A stretch of DNA of 64,000 nt, taken from contig NZ_BDDE01000013.1 of the NCBI RefSeq assembly GCF_008327685.1, positions 616,896 through 680,895 of the forward strand, in the 5' to 3' direction. The notes under the pieces are model-generated. The model had not been told where the DNA came from and did not search any database. It saw only the letters and a program-made list of their open reading frames with translations. The position numbers were made by a program, and so were the translations under genes. Source of the DNA: Actinomadura sp. K4S16. GTDB taxonomy: Bacteria > Actinomycetota > Actinomycetes > Streptosporangiales > Streptosporangiaceae. Positions 41,188 to 50,227 of the stretch are shown here, in pieces (position 1 is the stretch's first letter; each line of letters opens with the position of its first letter).

Positions 41188-42323
41188 AGCGGCACCTCCA
41201 GCCGGACGGTCGTGCCTCCGCCGGGCGTGGCGTCGATCGTGAGCTCGCCGCCGATCGAGTACGCCCTCTCGCGCATGGAGGTGAGACCCAGCCCGCCCTG
41301 GGGCTCCACCTCGGACGCGTCGAAACCCGTGCCGTCGTCGGAGACTTCAAGCACGGCCCGCTCCTCCTCCGTGCGGAGACGGACCTGCACGGTGCCCGCC
41401 CCGGCGTGGCGCAGCGCGTTGTAAAGCGCCTCCTGGGTGATGCGGTAGGCGACGGCCTCGTGCCCCTCCGGCAGGACGACGGCTTCGTCCGCGCAGAGGC
41501 GGACCGTGGCCTCGTGCGCCCGGTCGAGGACCTCGACGTGCTTGCGCAGCGACGCCACGAGGCCGTCCGCCAGATCGGCGGGACGCAGCTCGAAGATGAC
41601 GGCGCGCAGCTCGGCGAGGGCCTCGGCGGCGAGCCGCTCCACCTGCTGGAGCTCCCGGACGGTCCGGACCGGGTCGCGCTCGGCCAGCGCGGACGCGGTG
41701 CGGGCCGTCAGCCGCAGCGAGAACAGCTTCTGCGCGACGGCGTCGTGCAGTTCGCGGGCGAGCCGGTTGCGTTCGGCGACGACCGTCAGCTCGCGGTTGT
41801 GCTCGTACAGGCGGGCGTTCGCCATCGCGATGGCGGCGTGCGCGGCGAAGAGGGTGAGCAGGTCCTCGTCGTCCTGGGTGAAGCCGCCCGGACGGCGCTT
41901 GTTGGCCAGGAAGATGATGCCGAGGATGTCCTCGCCGTCGCGGATCGGCACGCCGAGGAAGTCCTTCAGGACGGGGTGCGCCACCGGCCAGCCCTCGAAC
42001 TCGGCCTCCTTGCGGATGTCGCTGAGGCGCTTCGGCGCGTCGGCCTTCAGCATCGCGGCGAGCATGCCGTGCTGGCGGGGCAGCGGGCCGATCCGCTCCC
42101 ATTCCTCTTCCGAGACGCCCTCGACGACGAACTCGGCGAACGAGCCCTCGTCGTCGGGCACCCCGAGGGCCGCGTAGCGGGCGTCCAGCAGCTGCGCCGC
42201 CGCCCGGACGATCACCTGGAGGACCTCGTGCACGGACAGGTGCCGGGTCACCGCGAGCACGGCGGAGCTGACGGCGTGCAGGGTCGCGCCCTGGTCGCCG
42301 CGGCAGCCCTCGTCGGTCACCAT
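41184..42323 (-). CDS. GAF-domain sensor histidine kinase (HisKA_3)
   Basis: A 379-residue soluble kinase. Residues ~20–165 are a GAF domain (QLLDARYAALGVPDDEG, FLGVPIRDGEDILGIIFLANK), as in DevS-like sensors, which bind small ligands or haem. The dimerisation/phosphotransfer helix carries ERNRLARELHDAVAQKLF with His near residue 193. The ATPase part has AYRITQEALYNALRHAGA and VSDDGTGFD, then GGLGLTSMRERA. No membrane segment is present, so it senses a cytoplasmic signal. It signals to the coupled NarL-type regulator. Confidence 0.92.
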   Translation of the reverse strand: MVTDEGCRGDQGATLHAVSSAVLAVTRHLSVHEVLQVIVRAAAQLLDARYAALGVPDDEGSFAEFVVEGVSEEEWERIGPLPRQHGMLAAMLKADAPKRLSDIRKEAEFEGWPVAHPVLKDFLGVPIRDGEDILGIIFLANKRRPGGFTQDDEDLLTLFAAHAAIAMANARLYEHNRELTVVAERNRLARELHDAVAQKLFSLRLTARTASALAERDPVRTVRELQQVERLAAEALAELRAVIFELRPADLADGLVASLRKHVEVLDRAHEATVRLCADEAVVLPEGHEAVAYRITQEALYNALRHAGAGTVQVRLRTEEERAVLEVSDDGTGFDASEVEPQGGLGLTSMRERAYSIGGELTIDATPGGGTTVRLEVPL

Positions 42324-42537
42324 CCCGGCCTCTCGTTCTCCCCCCGGCGGACGCCCTGCGGCGCCCGCATGTGAAGACCGTACTCTCTAGGCGGGTCTTC
42401 TCGAATCAGCCGCCGGGAGTACGTGCCGCCCCGGCCCTCCCATGCGCGGGGGACGCCGGTCCTAGGACCATCTGACGACCGTCCGAAGGGCCCGTCGGCC
42501 GATGCCTCCGGACGCGCCGGTTCCTAGCGTCGAGGGC

Positions 42538-43206
42538 ATGAAGACGGCACTGATCACCGGGGCCTCGCGGGGCCTCGGCCGGGCTCTCGCCCGCACCCTC
42601 GCGGAGGACGGCTGGAACCTCGTCATCGACGCCCGCGATCCCGGCGACCTGCGGGCGGTCGCCGACGAGACCGGGGCGACGGCGATCCCCGGGGACGTCG
42701 CCGACCCCGCGCACCGGGCCGCCCTCGCCCGCGCGGTCGAAAGCGGGCTCGACCTGCTCGTCAACAACGCGAGCACGCTCGGCCCGACGCCGATGCCCCG
42801 GCTCGCCTCGCTTCCCGCGGACGACCTGGCGGACACCTTCGCGACGAACGTCCTTGCGCCGCTCGCCCTGATCCAGGCCGTCCTGCCCGGCCTGCGGGAG
42901 CGGCGCGGCGCGATCCTCAACATCACCTCGGACGCGGCCGTGGAGGGCTATGAGACGTGGGGCGGCTACGGGGCGTCCAAGGCCGCACTCGAGCAGCTGT
43001 CGAACGTCCTCGCGGCCGAGGAGCCCGACGTGGCCGTGTGGTGGGCGGACCCGGGCGAGATGAACACCGCCATGCTCCGCGCGGCCGGCGAGGACGCGGA
43101 CGCGGCCCCGCCGCCCGAGGAGGCCGCCGCCGCGCTCCACCGGCTCGTCTCCGGCCGCCTCCCCAGCGGGCGCTACCGCGCGGCGGACCTGGCGGCGGCG
43201 CGATGA
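42538..43206 (+). CDS. Short-chain dehydrogenase/reductase
   Basis: A 222-residue SDR. The cofactor motif is ITGASRGLGRALA, and an Asp in VIDARDP at the end of beta-2 suggests an NAD(H) preference. NNAS, ITSDAA and the catalytic YGASKAALEQ follow. It is slightly shorter than classical SDRs because the substrate loop is compact (WADPGEMNTAM). Its stop overlaps the MFS start by 4 bases, and the MFS in turn overlaps the QueA-like gene, so three proteins are made from one coupled operon. Confidence 0.88.
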   Translation: MKTALITGASRGLGRALARTLAEDGWNLVIDARDPGDLRAVADETGATAIPGDVADPAHRAALARAVESGLDLLVNNASTLGPTPMPRLASLPADDLADTFATNVLAPLALIQAVLPGLRERRGAILNITSDAAVEGYETWGGYGASKAALEQLSNVLAAEEPDVAVWWADPGEMNTAMLRAAGEDADAAPPPEEAAAALHRLVSGRLPSGRYRAADLAAAR

Positions 43207-44561
43207 CGGCCGTCCTTGATCATGATCGGGTGACAACAGAACAGGGCATATTGGGCGCGGGTCTCCGGGCCGCGACCTTCGGGATCGTCCTGGTCGTGAC
43301 GCTGCTGGCGTTCGAGAGCATGGCCGTCGGCACCGTCATGCCGGTGGTCGCGAACGACCTGGACGGCCTGGCCCTGTACGCGTGGGGCTTCAGCGCGACC
43401 CTGATCACGAGCCTGCTGGCCACCGTGCTCGCCGGGGGCTGGGTCGACCGGTCGGGACCGACCCGGCCGTTCCTGGTCGGGCTCGGCGTGTTCGTCGCCG
43501 GACTCCTGATCGCGGGCGCGGCGCCGTCCATGTGGGTCTTCGTCGCCGGACGCGCCGTGCAGGGCCTCGGCACGGGCGTCCCGCTCGTCGCCCTGTACGT
43601 GGTGATCGCCCGCGTCTACCCGGAGGACCTGCGGTCCCGGGTGTTCGCCGCGCTGTCGGCCGCCTGGGTGCTGCCGTCGCTGATCGGCCCGGCTGCCGGG
43701 GGCGCCCTGGCCGAGCACGCCGGCTGGCGCTGGGTCTTCCTCGGCCTCGTCCCGCTCGTGATCCCGCCGGCGCTGCTGCTGCTCCCCGTGCTGCGCGGCA
43801 TCGCGCCGTCCGGCGCCGCCCGCGCTCCGGGCCGGGCGCGGTACCCGGCCGCGCTCTGCGTCGCCGCCGGCACCGGCACTCTCCTCTACGGCCTCGACGG
43901 CTCGGGCTGGACGATGCTGCCCGCGGCCCTCGCAGGCCTCGCCGGCCTGGCGTTCGGGCTGCCCCGGCTGGTGCCCGCCGGGACGCTCCGGCTCCGCCGC
44001 GGCCTGCCGAGCGTGATCCTCGTCCGGGGCCTGCTGTCGGGGGCCTTCTTCGGCACCGACGTCTTCATCCCGCTGGCGCTGACCCGGCTGCACGACTTCA
44101 GCGCCACGCAGGCGGGGATCGTCCTGACGGTCGGCGCCCTCGGCTGGTCGGCGGCGTCCCAGATCCAGGGCCGGTCCGAGCGCCCCCGCGAGTTCTACGC
44201 CCTCCTCGGCGCCGTGCTCGTGACGTCCGGGATCGTCCTCGCCACCGTCGCCCTCCAGTTCTCCGGCTGGCTCGCCGCCCCCGCGTGGGTCGTCGGCGGC
44301 GCCGGGATGGGCTTCTCGATCGGCAGCCTCTCGGTCCTGCTGCTCGACCTGTCGGCCGAGGACGAGCAGGGCGTCAACTCGTCCGCGCTGCAGATCAGCG
44401 ACACCCTCGGCTCGTCCCTCGTGGTCGGCGTCGCGGGCGCGCTGGTCACCGGCTTCGGCGCCGCCCGGCTGGACGCCGGGCTCGCCGTCGCCGGGGCGCT
44501 GTTCGCCGCGATCGCCGCGTTCGGCGTGATCGCCGCTCTCCGTCTGGAGGTCCGGACATGA
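43203..44561 (+). CDS. MFS transporter
   Basis: A 452-residue major facilitator with about a dozen membrane helices. The loop 2-3 motif reads GGWVDRSGPTRPFLVG, a variant of the G-x-x-x-D-R-x-G-R-R/K signature. TM1 has ESMAVGTVMPVVANDL, a pattern of drug:H+ antiporter-type exporters, and VPLVALYVVIARVYP corresponds to the antiporter motif region. The loop between halves is short. It overlaps the SDR stop and the QueA-like start by 4 bases each, so it probably exports the product made by these enzymes. Confidence 0.88.
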   Translation: MTAVLDHDRVTTEQGILGAGLRAATFGIVLVVTLLAFESMAVGTVMPVVANDLDGLALYAWGFSATLITSLLATVLAGGWVDRSGPTRPFLVGLGVFVAGLLIAGAAPSMWVFVAGRAVQGLGTGVPLVALYVVIARVYPEDLRSRVFAALSAAWVLPSLIGPAAGGALAEHAGWRWVFLGLVPLVIPPALLLLPVLRGIAPSGAARAPGRARYPAALCVAAGTGTLLYGLDGSGWTMLPAALAGLAGLAFGLPRLVPAGTLRLRRGLPSVILVRGLLSGAFFGTDVFIPLALTRLHDFSATQAGIVLTVGALGWSAASQIQGRSERPREFYALLGAVLVTSGIVLATVALQFSGWLAAPAWVVGGAGMGFSIGSLSVLLLDLSAEDEQGVNSSALQISDTLGSSLVVGVAGALVTGFGAARLDAGLAVAGALFAAIAAFGVIAALRLEVRT

Positions 44562-45601
44562 CCGTCGACTTCACCCTCCCAGCCGCGCTGGAGGCCCACG
44601 AGCCGCCCGAGGCGCGCGGCCGGACCCGCGACGGCGTCCGGCTCCTGGTCTCCCGGCGCGCCGCCGGCGAGGTCTCCCACCACGCGTTCCGCGACCTGCC
44701 CGCGCTGCTCGACCCGGGCGACCTGCTCGTGGTCAACACCTCGGCCACGCTGCCCGCCGCCGTCCGGCTCGACCGGATCAGCGTGCACTTCTCCACCCCG
44801 GTGCCCGGCGCCGACGACCGGCTGTGGCTCGTTGAGCTGCGCCGCCTCACCGGCAAGGCCAGCCGCCCGTACACCGGGGGCAGCCCCGGCGAGTGGATCC
44901 CGATGCCCGGCGGCGCCACCCTCACCCTCGTCGGACGCCACCGGCACCCCTCCCGGGGCGAGTCCGACCGGCTCTGGCAGGCCCGGCTGAGCACCGACGT
45001 CGTCCCCTACCTGCGGCGCCACGGAGTACCGATCCGGTACGGGTACGTCCGCCGCGACTGGCCGGCCGCCGCCTACCAGACCGCCTTCGCCCACGACCGA
45101 TCCGCCGGCGGCGCGGAGATGCCGAGCGCCGCCCGCCCGTTCACGCCCGAGCTCGTGACTCGGCTGGTGTCGCGCGGCGTCCTGATCGCCCCGATCACCC
45201 TCCACACGGGCGTCGCGTCCCCCGAGGCCCACGAACCGCCCTACGCCGAGCGCTACACCGTCCCCGAGCCGACGGCGGCGCTGGTCGGGCACGTCCGGGA
45301 GCACGGCCACCGGGTGATCGCCGTCGGCACCACCGCCGTGCGCGCCCTGGAGACGGCCGTGGACGCCGCCGGACGCGTCCAGGCGTCCTCCGGCTGGACG
45401 GAGCACGTCGTGACCCCAGAGGGCGGTGTCCAAGCCGTGGACGGCCTCCTCACGGGCCTGCACGAGCCCAAGTCGTCCCACCTGATGATGCTGACCGCCA
45501 TCGCGGGCCGCGCCCTGCTCACCGCCACCTACGAGGCCGCCCTCGCCGAGAGCTACCTCTGGCACGAGTTCGGCGACCTGAACCTCATCCTGCCCGGATA
45601 G
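44558..45601 (+). CDS. QueA-like S-adenosylmethionine:tRNA ribosyltransferase-isomerase homologue
   Basis: A 347-residue protein with the QueA fold. Family blocks are DLPALLDPGDLLVVNTSATLP (for NNTRVIPAR in classical QueA), AAYQTAFA, VIAVGTTAVRALE and the end WHEFGDLNLILPG. The block that is APTAGLHF in classical QueA is here EMPSAARPFT, a marked difference near the expected active site. Classical QueA makes epoxyqueuosine on tRNA. Most actinomycetes are thought to lack tgt and the rest of that pathway, so this subfamily probably transfers ribosyl from SAM to another acceptor. It is the last gene of the coupled SDR–MFS–QueA-like operon. Confidence 0.82.
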   Translation: MTVDFTLPAALEAHEPPEARGRTRDGVRLLVSRRAAGEVSHHAFRDLPALLDPGDLLVVNTSATLPAAVRLDRISVHFSTPVPGADDRLWLVELRRLTGKASRPYTGGSPGEWIPMPGGATLTLVGRHRHPSRGESDRLWQARLSTDVVPYLRRHGVPIRYGYVRRDWPAAAYQTAFAHDRSAGGAEMPSAARPFTPELVTRLVSRGVLIAPITLHTGVASPEAHEPPYAERYTVPEPTAALVGHVREHGHRVIAVGTTAVRALETAVDAAGRVQASSGWTEHVVTPEGGVQAVDGLLTGLHEPKSSHLMMLTAIAGRALLTATYEAALAESYLWHEFGDLNLILPG

Positions 45602-45664
45602 CGTCTCGCATGCCGGACCTCACGGGCGGGGCTCCCGGCGCGGCCGGTACCGTTGGTATCAGTT

Positions 45665-46918
45665 ATGGACGGGTCAGCAGAGCGCACGCTGCTCATCACA
45701 CTCACCGGACGCGACCGCCCCGGCGTCACGTCCCGCCTCTTCCGCACACTCTCGGAGTTCCCGCTGACGGTGGCGGACGTCGAGCAGGTCGTGATCCGCG
45801 GCCGGCTCGTCCTCGGCGTCCTGCTCGCCTACTCCGAGGGCGCCGACATCGGACGGGTCTGGAACGCCGCCGAACGCGTCGCGAACGACCTCGACATGGA
45901 GATCGAGCTGTCCACCGGGCGCAACAAGCGGATGCCGAAGCGCAGCGGGCGCCTGCACGTCACCGTCCTCGGCAACCCGCTGATGCCCGCCGCCATGGCC
46001 GGCATCTCCGGGCGGATCTCCGCGCACGGCGCCAACATCGACCGCATCGAGCGCCTCGCCCAGAACCCTGTCACCTGCATCGAGATGGACGTCTCCGGCG
46101 CCGACCCCGACGCGCTGCGCGCCGCCCTCACCGCCGAGGCCGTCGAGCAGCGGGTCGACGTCGCCGTCCAGCACAGCGGCCTGCACCGGCGCGCCAAGCG
46201 GCTCATCGTCATGGACGTCGACTCCACCCTCATCCAGGGCGAGGTCATCGAGCTGCTCGCCGAGCACGCCGGCTGCCTCGACGAGGTCGCCAAGGTCACC
46301 GAGGCCGCCATGCGCGGCGAACTCGACTTCGAGGGCTCCCTGCGCGAGCGGGTCGCGCTCCTCGCCGGCCTGGACGCCTCCGCGATCGACGCCGTCCGCG
46401 ACAGGCTCCGCCTCGCCGCCGGGGCCCGCACCATGGTCCGCACCCTCAAGCGCCTCGACTACAAGTTCGCGATCGTCAGCGGCGGCTTCACCCAGGTCAC
46501 CGACGCCCTCGTCGAGGACCTCGGCATCGACTACTCCGCCGCCAACACCCTGGAGATCCAGAACGGCAAGCTCACCGGCCGCGTCACCGGCCAGGTCATC
46601 GACCGCGCCGGCAAGGCCGCCGCCCTGGAGCGCTTCGCCCGCGAGGCCCGCATCCCGATCAGCCAGACCGTGGCGATCGGCGACGGCGCCAACGACCTCG
46701 ACATGCTCCAGGCCGCCGGCCTGGGCATCGCCTACAACGCCAAACCGGTCGTCCGCGAGGCCGCCGACACAGCCGTGAACGTCCCCTACCTGGACACGAT
46801 CGTCTTCCTACTGGGCATCTCCCGCGAAGAGGTAGAGGCCGCCGACGCTCTTGACTCCCAGGGGGGCGACCCCCTGGAACCCCCGTCACGAGCCGGGCAA
46901 TCCTCACGCCACGGCTGA
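45665..46918 (+). CDS. serB: Phosphoserine phosphatase with N-terminal ACT domains
   Basis: A 417-residue SerB that performs the last step of serine synthesis. Two ACT-like domains occupy ~1–170 (LLITLTGRDRPGVTSRLFRT, LHVTVLGNPLMPAAMAGIS), consistent with allosteric control. The HAD domain follows: MDVDSTLIQGE near residue 182 with the nucleophile Asp, IVSGGFTQVT, then KAAALERFA and GDGANDLDML. The final ~20 residues (from DSQGGDPLEP on) are encoded by the first unit of the 173-bp repeat array and are absent from typical SerB, so the native stop was probably lost. ATG at 45665 is preferred over an upstream TTG. Confidence 0.93.
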   Translation: MDGSAERTLLITLTGRDRPGVTSRLFRTLSEFPLTVADVEQVVIRGRLVLGVLLAYSEGADIGRVWNAAERVANDLDMEIELSTGRNKRMPKRSGRLHVTVLGNPLMPAAMAGISGRISAHGANIDRIERLAQNPVTCIEMDVSGADPDALRAALTAEAVEQRVDVAVQHSGLHRRAKRLIVMDVDSTLIQGEVIELLAEHAGCLDEVAKVTEAAMRGELDFEGSLRERVALLAGLDASAIDAVRDRLRLAAGARTMVRTLKRLDYKFAIVSGGFTQVTDALVEDLGIDYSAANTLEIQNGKLTGRVTGQVIDRAGKAAALERFAREARIPISQTVAIGDGANDLDMLQAAGLGIAYNAKPVVREAADTAVNVPYLDTIVFLLGISREEVEAADALDSQGGDPLEPPSRAGQSSRHG

Positions 46919-47692
46919 GGTCCTCGTGCCCGTGCGGGTTTGTGGCGTGGCGCTCCGGTCGCCCGGCTCGGCGGGCACGCGCGTTGCGCTCGCTGCACTC
47001 GCTCCACGCACCTGCCCGCACTGTGCCTTCCCAGGGGGACGACCCCCTGGAACCCCCGTCACGACGCAGGCGATCCTCACGCCGCCGTTGCGGTCGCTGT
47101 GCCCGTGACGGCCAGCGTGGCGTCGCTGCGGTCGCCCGCGTCGGCGGGCACGCGCGTTGCGCTCGCTGCACTCGCTCCATTTGCCCAGGGGGGCGACCCC
47201 CTGGAACCCCCGTTGCGACGCAGGCGATCCTCACGCCGCAGTTGCGGTAGCTGTGCCTGTGACGGCTTGCGTGGCGTCGCTGCGGTCGCCCGCGTCGGCG
47301 GGCATGCGCGTTGCGCTCGCTGCACTCGCTCCACGCGCCTGCCCGCACTGTGTTTGCCCAGGGGGGCGACCCCCTGGAACCCCCGTCACGACGCAGGCGA
47401 TCCTCACGCCGCCGTTGCGGTCGCTGTGCCCGTGACGGCTTGCGTGGCGTCGCTGCGGTCGCCCGCGTCGGCGGGCATGCGCGTTGCGCTCGCTGCACTC
47501 GCTCCACGCACCTGCCCGCACTGTGTTTGCCCAGGGGGGCGACCCCCTGGAACCCCCGTCACGACGCAGGCGATCCTCACGCCGCCGTTGCGGTCGCTGT
47601 GCCCGTGACGGCTTGCGTGGCGTCGCTGCGGTCGCCCGCGTCGGCGGGCATGCGCGTTGCGCTCGCTGCACTCGCTCCACGCACCTGCCCGC
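46858..47692. repeat. Tandem array of five ~173-bp units
   Basis: Units begin at 46858, 47031, 47185, 47358 and 47531. Spacing is 173, 154, 173 and 173 bases; the short one lacks a 19-base CGCACCTGCCCGCACTGTG-like piece. Units 4 and 5 look identical and unit 3 has a handful of changes. Unit 1 differs most and instead matches the inverted copy at 47824–47963. Each unit opens with a hairpin, CCAGGGGG-GCGA-CCCCCTGG, whose loop fits the GNRA pattern, followed by GAACCCCCGTCACG. Because 173 is not a multiple of 3, the frames shift between units and no repeated protein is encoded. The array overlaps the serB 3' end. Confidence 0.88.
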
Positions 47693-47823
47693 GCCCCGGC
47701 GAAGGCCCCAGTCCAAGAGGGTGTGAACCGTCCACGCCCAACGCTCTTGGACGGGCCACTCCATCACGCTCTTGGAGTGGACCTGAGCGAGGGCGCGGGT
47801 CGGGCGGCCGGAAGGCGCTCTAG
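47693..47823. other. Spacer inside the repeat-bounded block, with hairpins
   Basis: About 130 bases unrelated to the repeat unit. It contains two hairpins with the shared element CGCTCTTGGA: CCGTCC…GGACGG around 47729–47755 and CCACTCC…GGAGTGG around 47756–47780. No reading frame stands out. It may be the original serB–FUSC intergenic DNA. Confidence 0.45.
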
Positions 47824-47963
47824 GCGCCTGGAGGCCGCACGACTCGCCGAGCCGGGCGACCGCAGCGCCACGCACCAAACCCGCACGGGCACAGAAACCC
47901 GCACCGTGGCGTGAGGATCGCCCGGCTCGTGACGGGGGTTCCAGGGGGTCGCCCCCCTGGGTA
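47824..47963 (-). repeat. Inverted copy closing the repeat array
   Basis: Read on the minus strand, this segment reproduces unit 1: the CCCAGGGGGG hairpin, AACCCCCGTCACGAGCCGGG, ATCCTCACGCCACG and GTGCCCGTGCGGGTTT, with small differences. The block between 46858 and 47963 is therefore bracketed by ~120–140-bp inverted repeats. It ends 10 bases before the FUSC start codon. Confidence 0.85.
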
Positions 47964-47973
47964 AACACTGCTC

Positions 47974-50223
47974 ATGCTTCGGCGGGCGCGGGGGGCTTAT
48001 GCCCAAGTTCATGGGCGGGCCGCGCCGTTCTATGGGTTGGCCTCTGCGATCGCGGTGGCCGTGCCGCTGCTCGCGGGGGCGCTGACCGGGCATGCCGCGC
48101 AGGGGTCGGTGATCGCGCTCGGGGCCTACCTGGTCGCGCAGCGGGCGCCGGAGGGGCCCTACGGGGCGCGGGCGCGCGATCTCACGGTGGGCGTGCTGAT
48201 CGTCGCGGTCGGGGCCGGGGTGGGCGGGCTGCTCAGCGGGCATCCGTGGCCGGCCGTGATCGTGGTGCCGCCGCTGGTCGCGCTCGGCGTGGCGGTGCCG
48301 CGGATCGGGTCGACCGCCGGGCTCGCGGTGCTGTTGAGCGCCATCCGGCCGCCGTCCGCGGACGTGCTGGGCATCGGGCTGCTGGAGCTGGTGGGCGGGC
48401 TCCTCACCGCCGGGCTGCTGCTGGCGCCGTGGCCCGCGCGGCGGCTGCGTCCGCTGCGGGAGGCGCTGAGCGAGTCGGCGGACGCGGTCGCCGAGGCGCT
48501 GGACGCCGTGGCGCAGGACGTGGGCGCCCATGACGCCGGGCCCCTCGACTCCGTCGAGATGACGAATCCCGACCTGCTGGCGGTGACCCGGATCCCGGAC
48601 TGGGAGGCCAAGCGGCGGGCGGCCTCGGAGTCGCTGACGGCGGTGCGCGCCACCTACGCGCTGTACCGAACGGGGCGGCCGGGGAACGAACCCACAAGGC
48701 CCGAGCGGCTCATCGACGCGCTGGGGCGCGTGCTCCACGAGACGGTGACGCTCCAGGCCGTCCTGGAGGCGGCGAAGAACTATCCGCCGGACCGCGAGTG
48801 GCAGTTGGAGACGCAGACGGCGATCTCGGCGCTGGCGGCGCGGCTGCGGCTGCTGGCCGGGGCGGTCGCGACGGCGGGGGAGGCGCCGCTCGGCCGCGAG
48901 GAGTCCGCCGCCGTCCGGCGGATGGGCCGCGCCGCCGAGCAGATCAGGCGCGCCGGGCTCGCCGGCGACGAGGACCTCGTCGCGGTCGCGCTGATCGGCC
49001 AGGTGCGCCGCTCCATCGACCGCATCGCCGGCGAGGTCGCCTCCACGCGCCGGCTCGTCGCGGGCGGCCTGCGCATCGGGTTCGCGGTGCCGCGGATCCC
49101 CGGCACGCTCGACCCGATGCCGCTCTGGGACCGGGTGCGCCGCGCCGTCCGCACGCGGTCCCCGAGGTTCCGGCAGGTGTCGCGGGTGTACGTGACGGCG
49201 GCCGTGTCGATGGCCCTCACCACCGTGCTGGGGATCCGGTACGGGCACTGGCTCACGATCACCGCGATGCTGAGCCTGCGCGCCACCTACGGCGAGACCG
49301 TGGACCGGCTCGTCCAGCGCGTCGGGGGCACCGCGGCCGGGGCCGCCGTCGCCGCGGTCATCCTGACGCTCGCCCCCGGGCAGCCGACGGTCGTTGGGTT
49401 CGCGTTCTGCTTCGCGGTGGCCGGGTTCGCGATGGAGTCGGTGAACTTCGCCTACTGGGCGCTGTTCGGGACGCCGCTGGCGATGATGCTGCTGGACTTC
49501 TCCACCCCCGCCGACTGGCGCACCGCCGGCGCGCGGATCGCGCTGACGCTCGCCGGGTCGCTCCTGGCGTACTTCGCCGCCTTGACGCTGTGGCCCGCCG
49601 GGCACCTCGAACTGCTGCCCGGCCAGCTCGAACGGCTCATGCGCACGCACGCGGGGCTCGTCCGGGCGACGGCGGACGTCCTCTCCGGGGAGAAGGTCCG
49701 GCTGCCGCACGACACGATCGTCACCGCGGAGCGGGCGGCCGAGGCGGTCGCCGAGACCCGGACGCGGCTCGGCCACGAGCGGGTGCCCGACACCGGGTTG
49801 ACGGACCGGCTGCGCAGGGCCGCGGCCGCCGCGCACCGCGCCCGCGACCACCTCATCGCGGTCGCGAAGATGTCCCGCGAGCAGGCCGTGGACACCGGGC
49901 CGATCCCCGAGATCCTCGACCGCCTGGCCGACCAGCTGGAGGAGGCGGCCGGCCTGCTGGAGGAGCCGGGGGAGCGCGACCCGGAGGCGGGCGCGCCCGT
50001 CGAGGAGCTCGCCGATGAACTCGCCGAACTCGACTCCTACCTGTCCACGCTCACCCGGCGGCGCCGCGCGGAGCTCAAGGAGGGCGTCGGCCCGGACGAG
50101 CTCACGCCGCTCCGGCACGCCCTGCTGCAGGTCTCCGGGACGCGCTACACGATCAGGGAGCTGCGCCGGGACGTGAACCAGGTCATCGAGTCGTCGCTGG
50201 AGGCCGCCGCGCCGCGCCGGTGA
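47974..50223 (+). CDS. FUSC-family membrane protein
   Basis: A 749-residue protein of the FUSC / aromatic-acid-exporter-like family. Two hydrophobic blocks (~20–150 and ~400–540) flank cytoplasmic helical regions. The first block has ASAIAVAVPLLAGALTG and the second VYVTAAVSMALTTVLGIRYG followed by WLTITAMLSLRATYGETVDR, the conserved FUSC core with RVGGTAAGAAVAAVIL. The C-terminal ~200 residues form charged coiled-coil-like helices (DRLADQLEEAAGLLEEPGE). The ATG lies 10 bases after the inverted repeat and has no clear Shine-Dalgarno, so the repeat may have replaced its native leader. Confidence 0.85.
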   Translation: MLRRARGAYAQVHGRAAPFYGLASAIAVAVPLLAGALTGHAAQGSVIALGAYLVAQRAPEGPYGARARDLTVGVLIVAVGAGVGGLLSGHPWPAVIVVPPLVALGVAVPRIGSTAGLAVLLSAIRPPSADVLGIGLLELVGGLLTAGLLLAPWPARRLRPLREALSESADAVAEALDAVAQDVGAHDAGPLDSVEMTNPDLLAVTRIPDWEAKRRAASESLTAVRATYALYRTGRPGNEPTRPERLIDALGRVLHETVTLQAVLEAAKNYPPDREWQLETQTAISALAARLRLLAGAVATAGEAPLGREESAAVRRMGRAAEQIRRAGLAGDEDLVAVALIGQVRRSIDRIAGEVASTRRLVAGGLRIGFAVPRIPGTLDPMPLWDRVRRAVRTRSPRFRQVSRVYVTAAVSMALTTVLGIRYGHWLTITAMLSLRATYGETVDRLVQRVGGTAAGAAVAAVILTLAPGQPTVVGFAFCFAVAGFAMESVNFAYWALFGTPLAMMLLDFSTPADWRTAGARIALTLAGSLLAYFAALTLWPAGHLELLPGQLERLMRTHAGLVRATADVLSGEKVRLPHDTIVTAERAAEAVAETRTRLGHERVPDTGLTDRLRRAAAAAHRARDHLIAVAKMSREQAVDTGPIPEILDRLADQLEEAAGLLEEPGERDPEAGAPVEELADELAELDSYLSTLTRRRRAELKEGVGPDELTPLRHALLQVSGTRYTIRELRRDVNQVIESSLEAAAPRR

Positions 50224-50227
50224 ACCG

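Noticed and set aside
46858..47692. CRISPR array
   Set aside because: The repeats are ~173 bp and contiguous without unique spacers, and no cas gene is nearby.
46659..47968. Several 80–280-codon frames on both strands across the 173-bp array that look like a repeat protein
   Set aside because: The unit length is not a multiple of three, so the similarity is DNA-level repetition read in shifting frames. There are no proper starts with ribosome sites and no domains.
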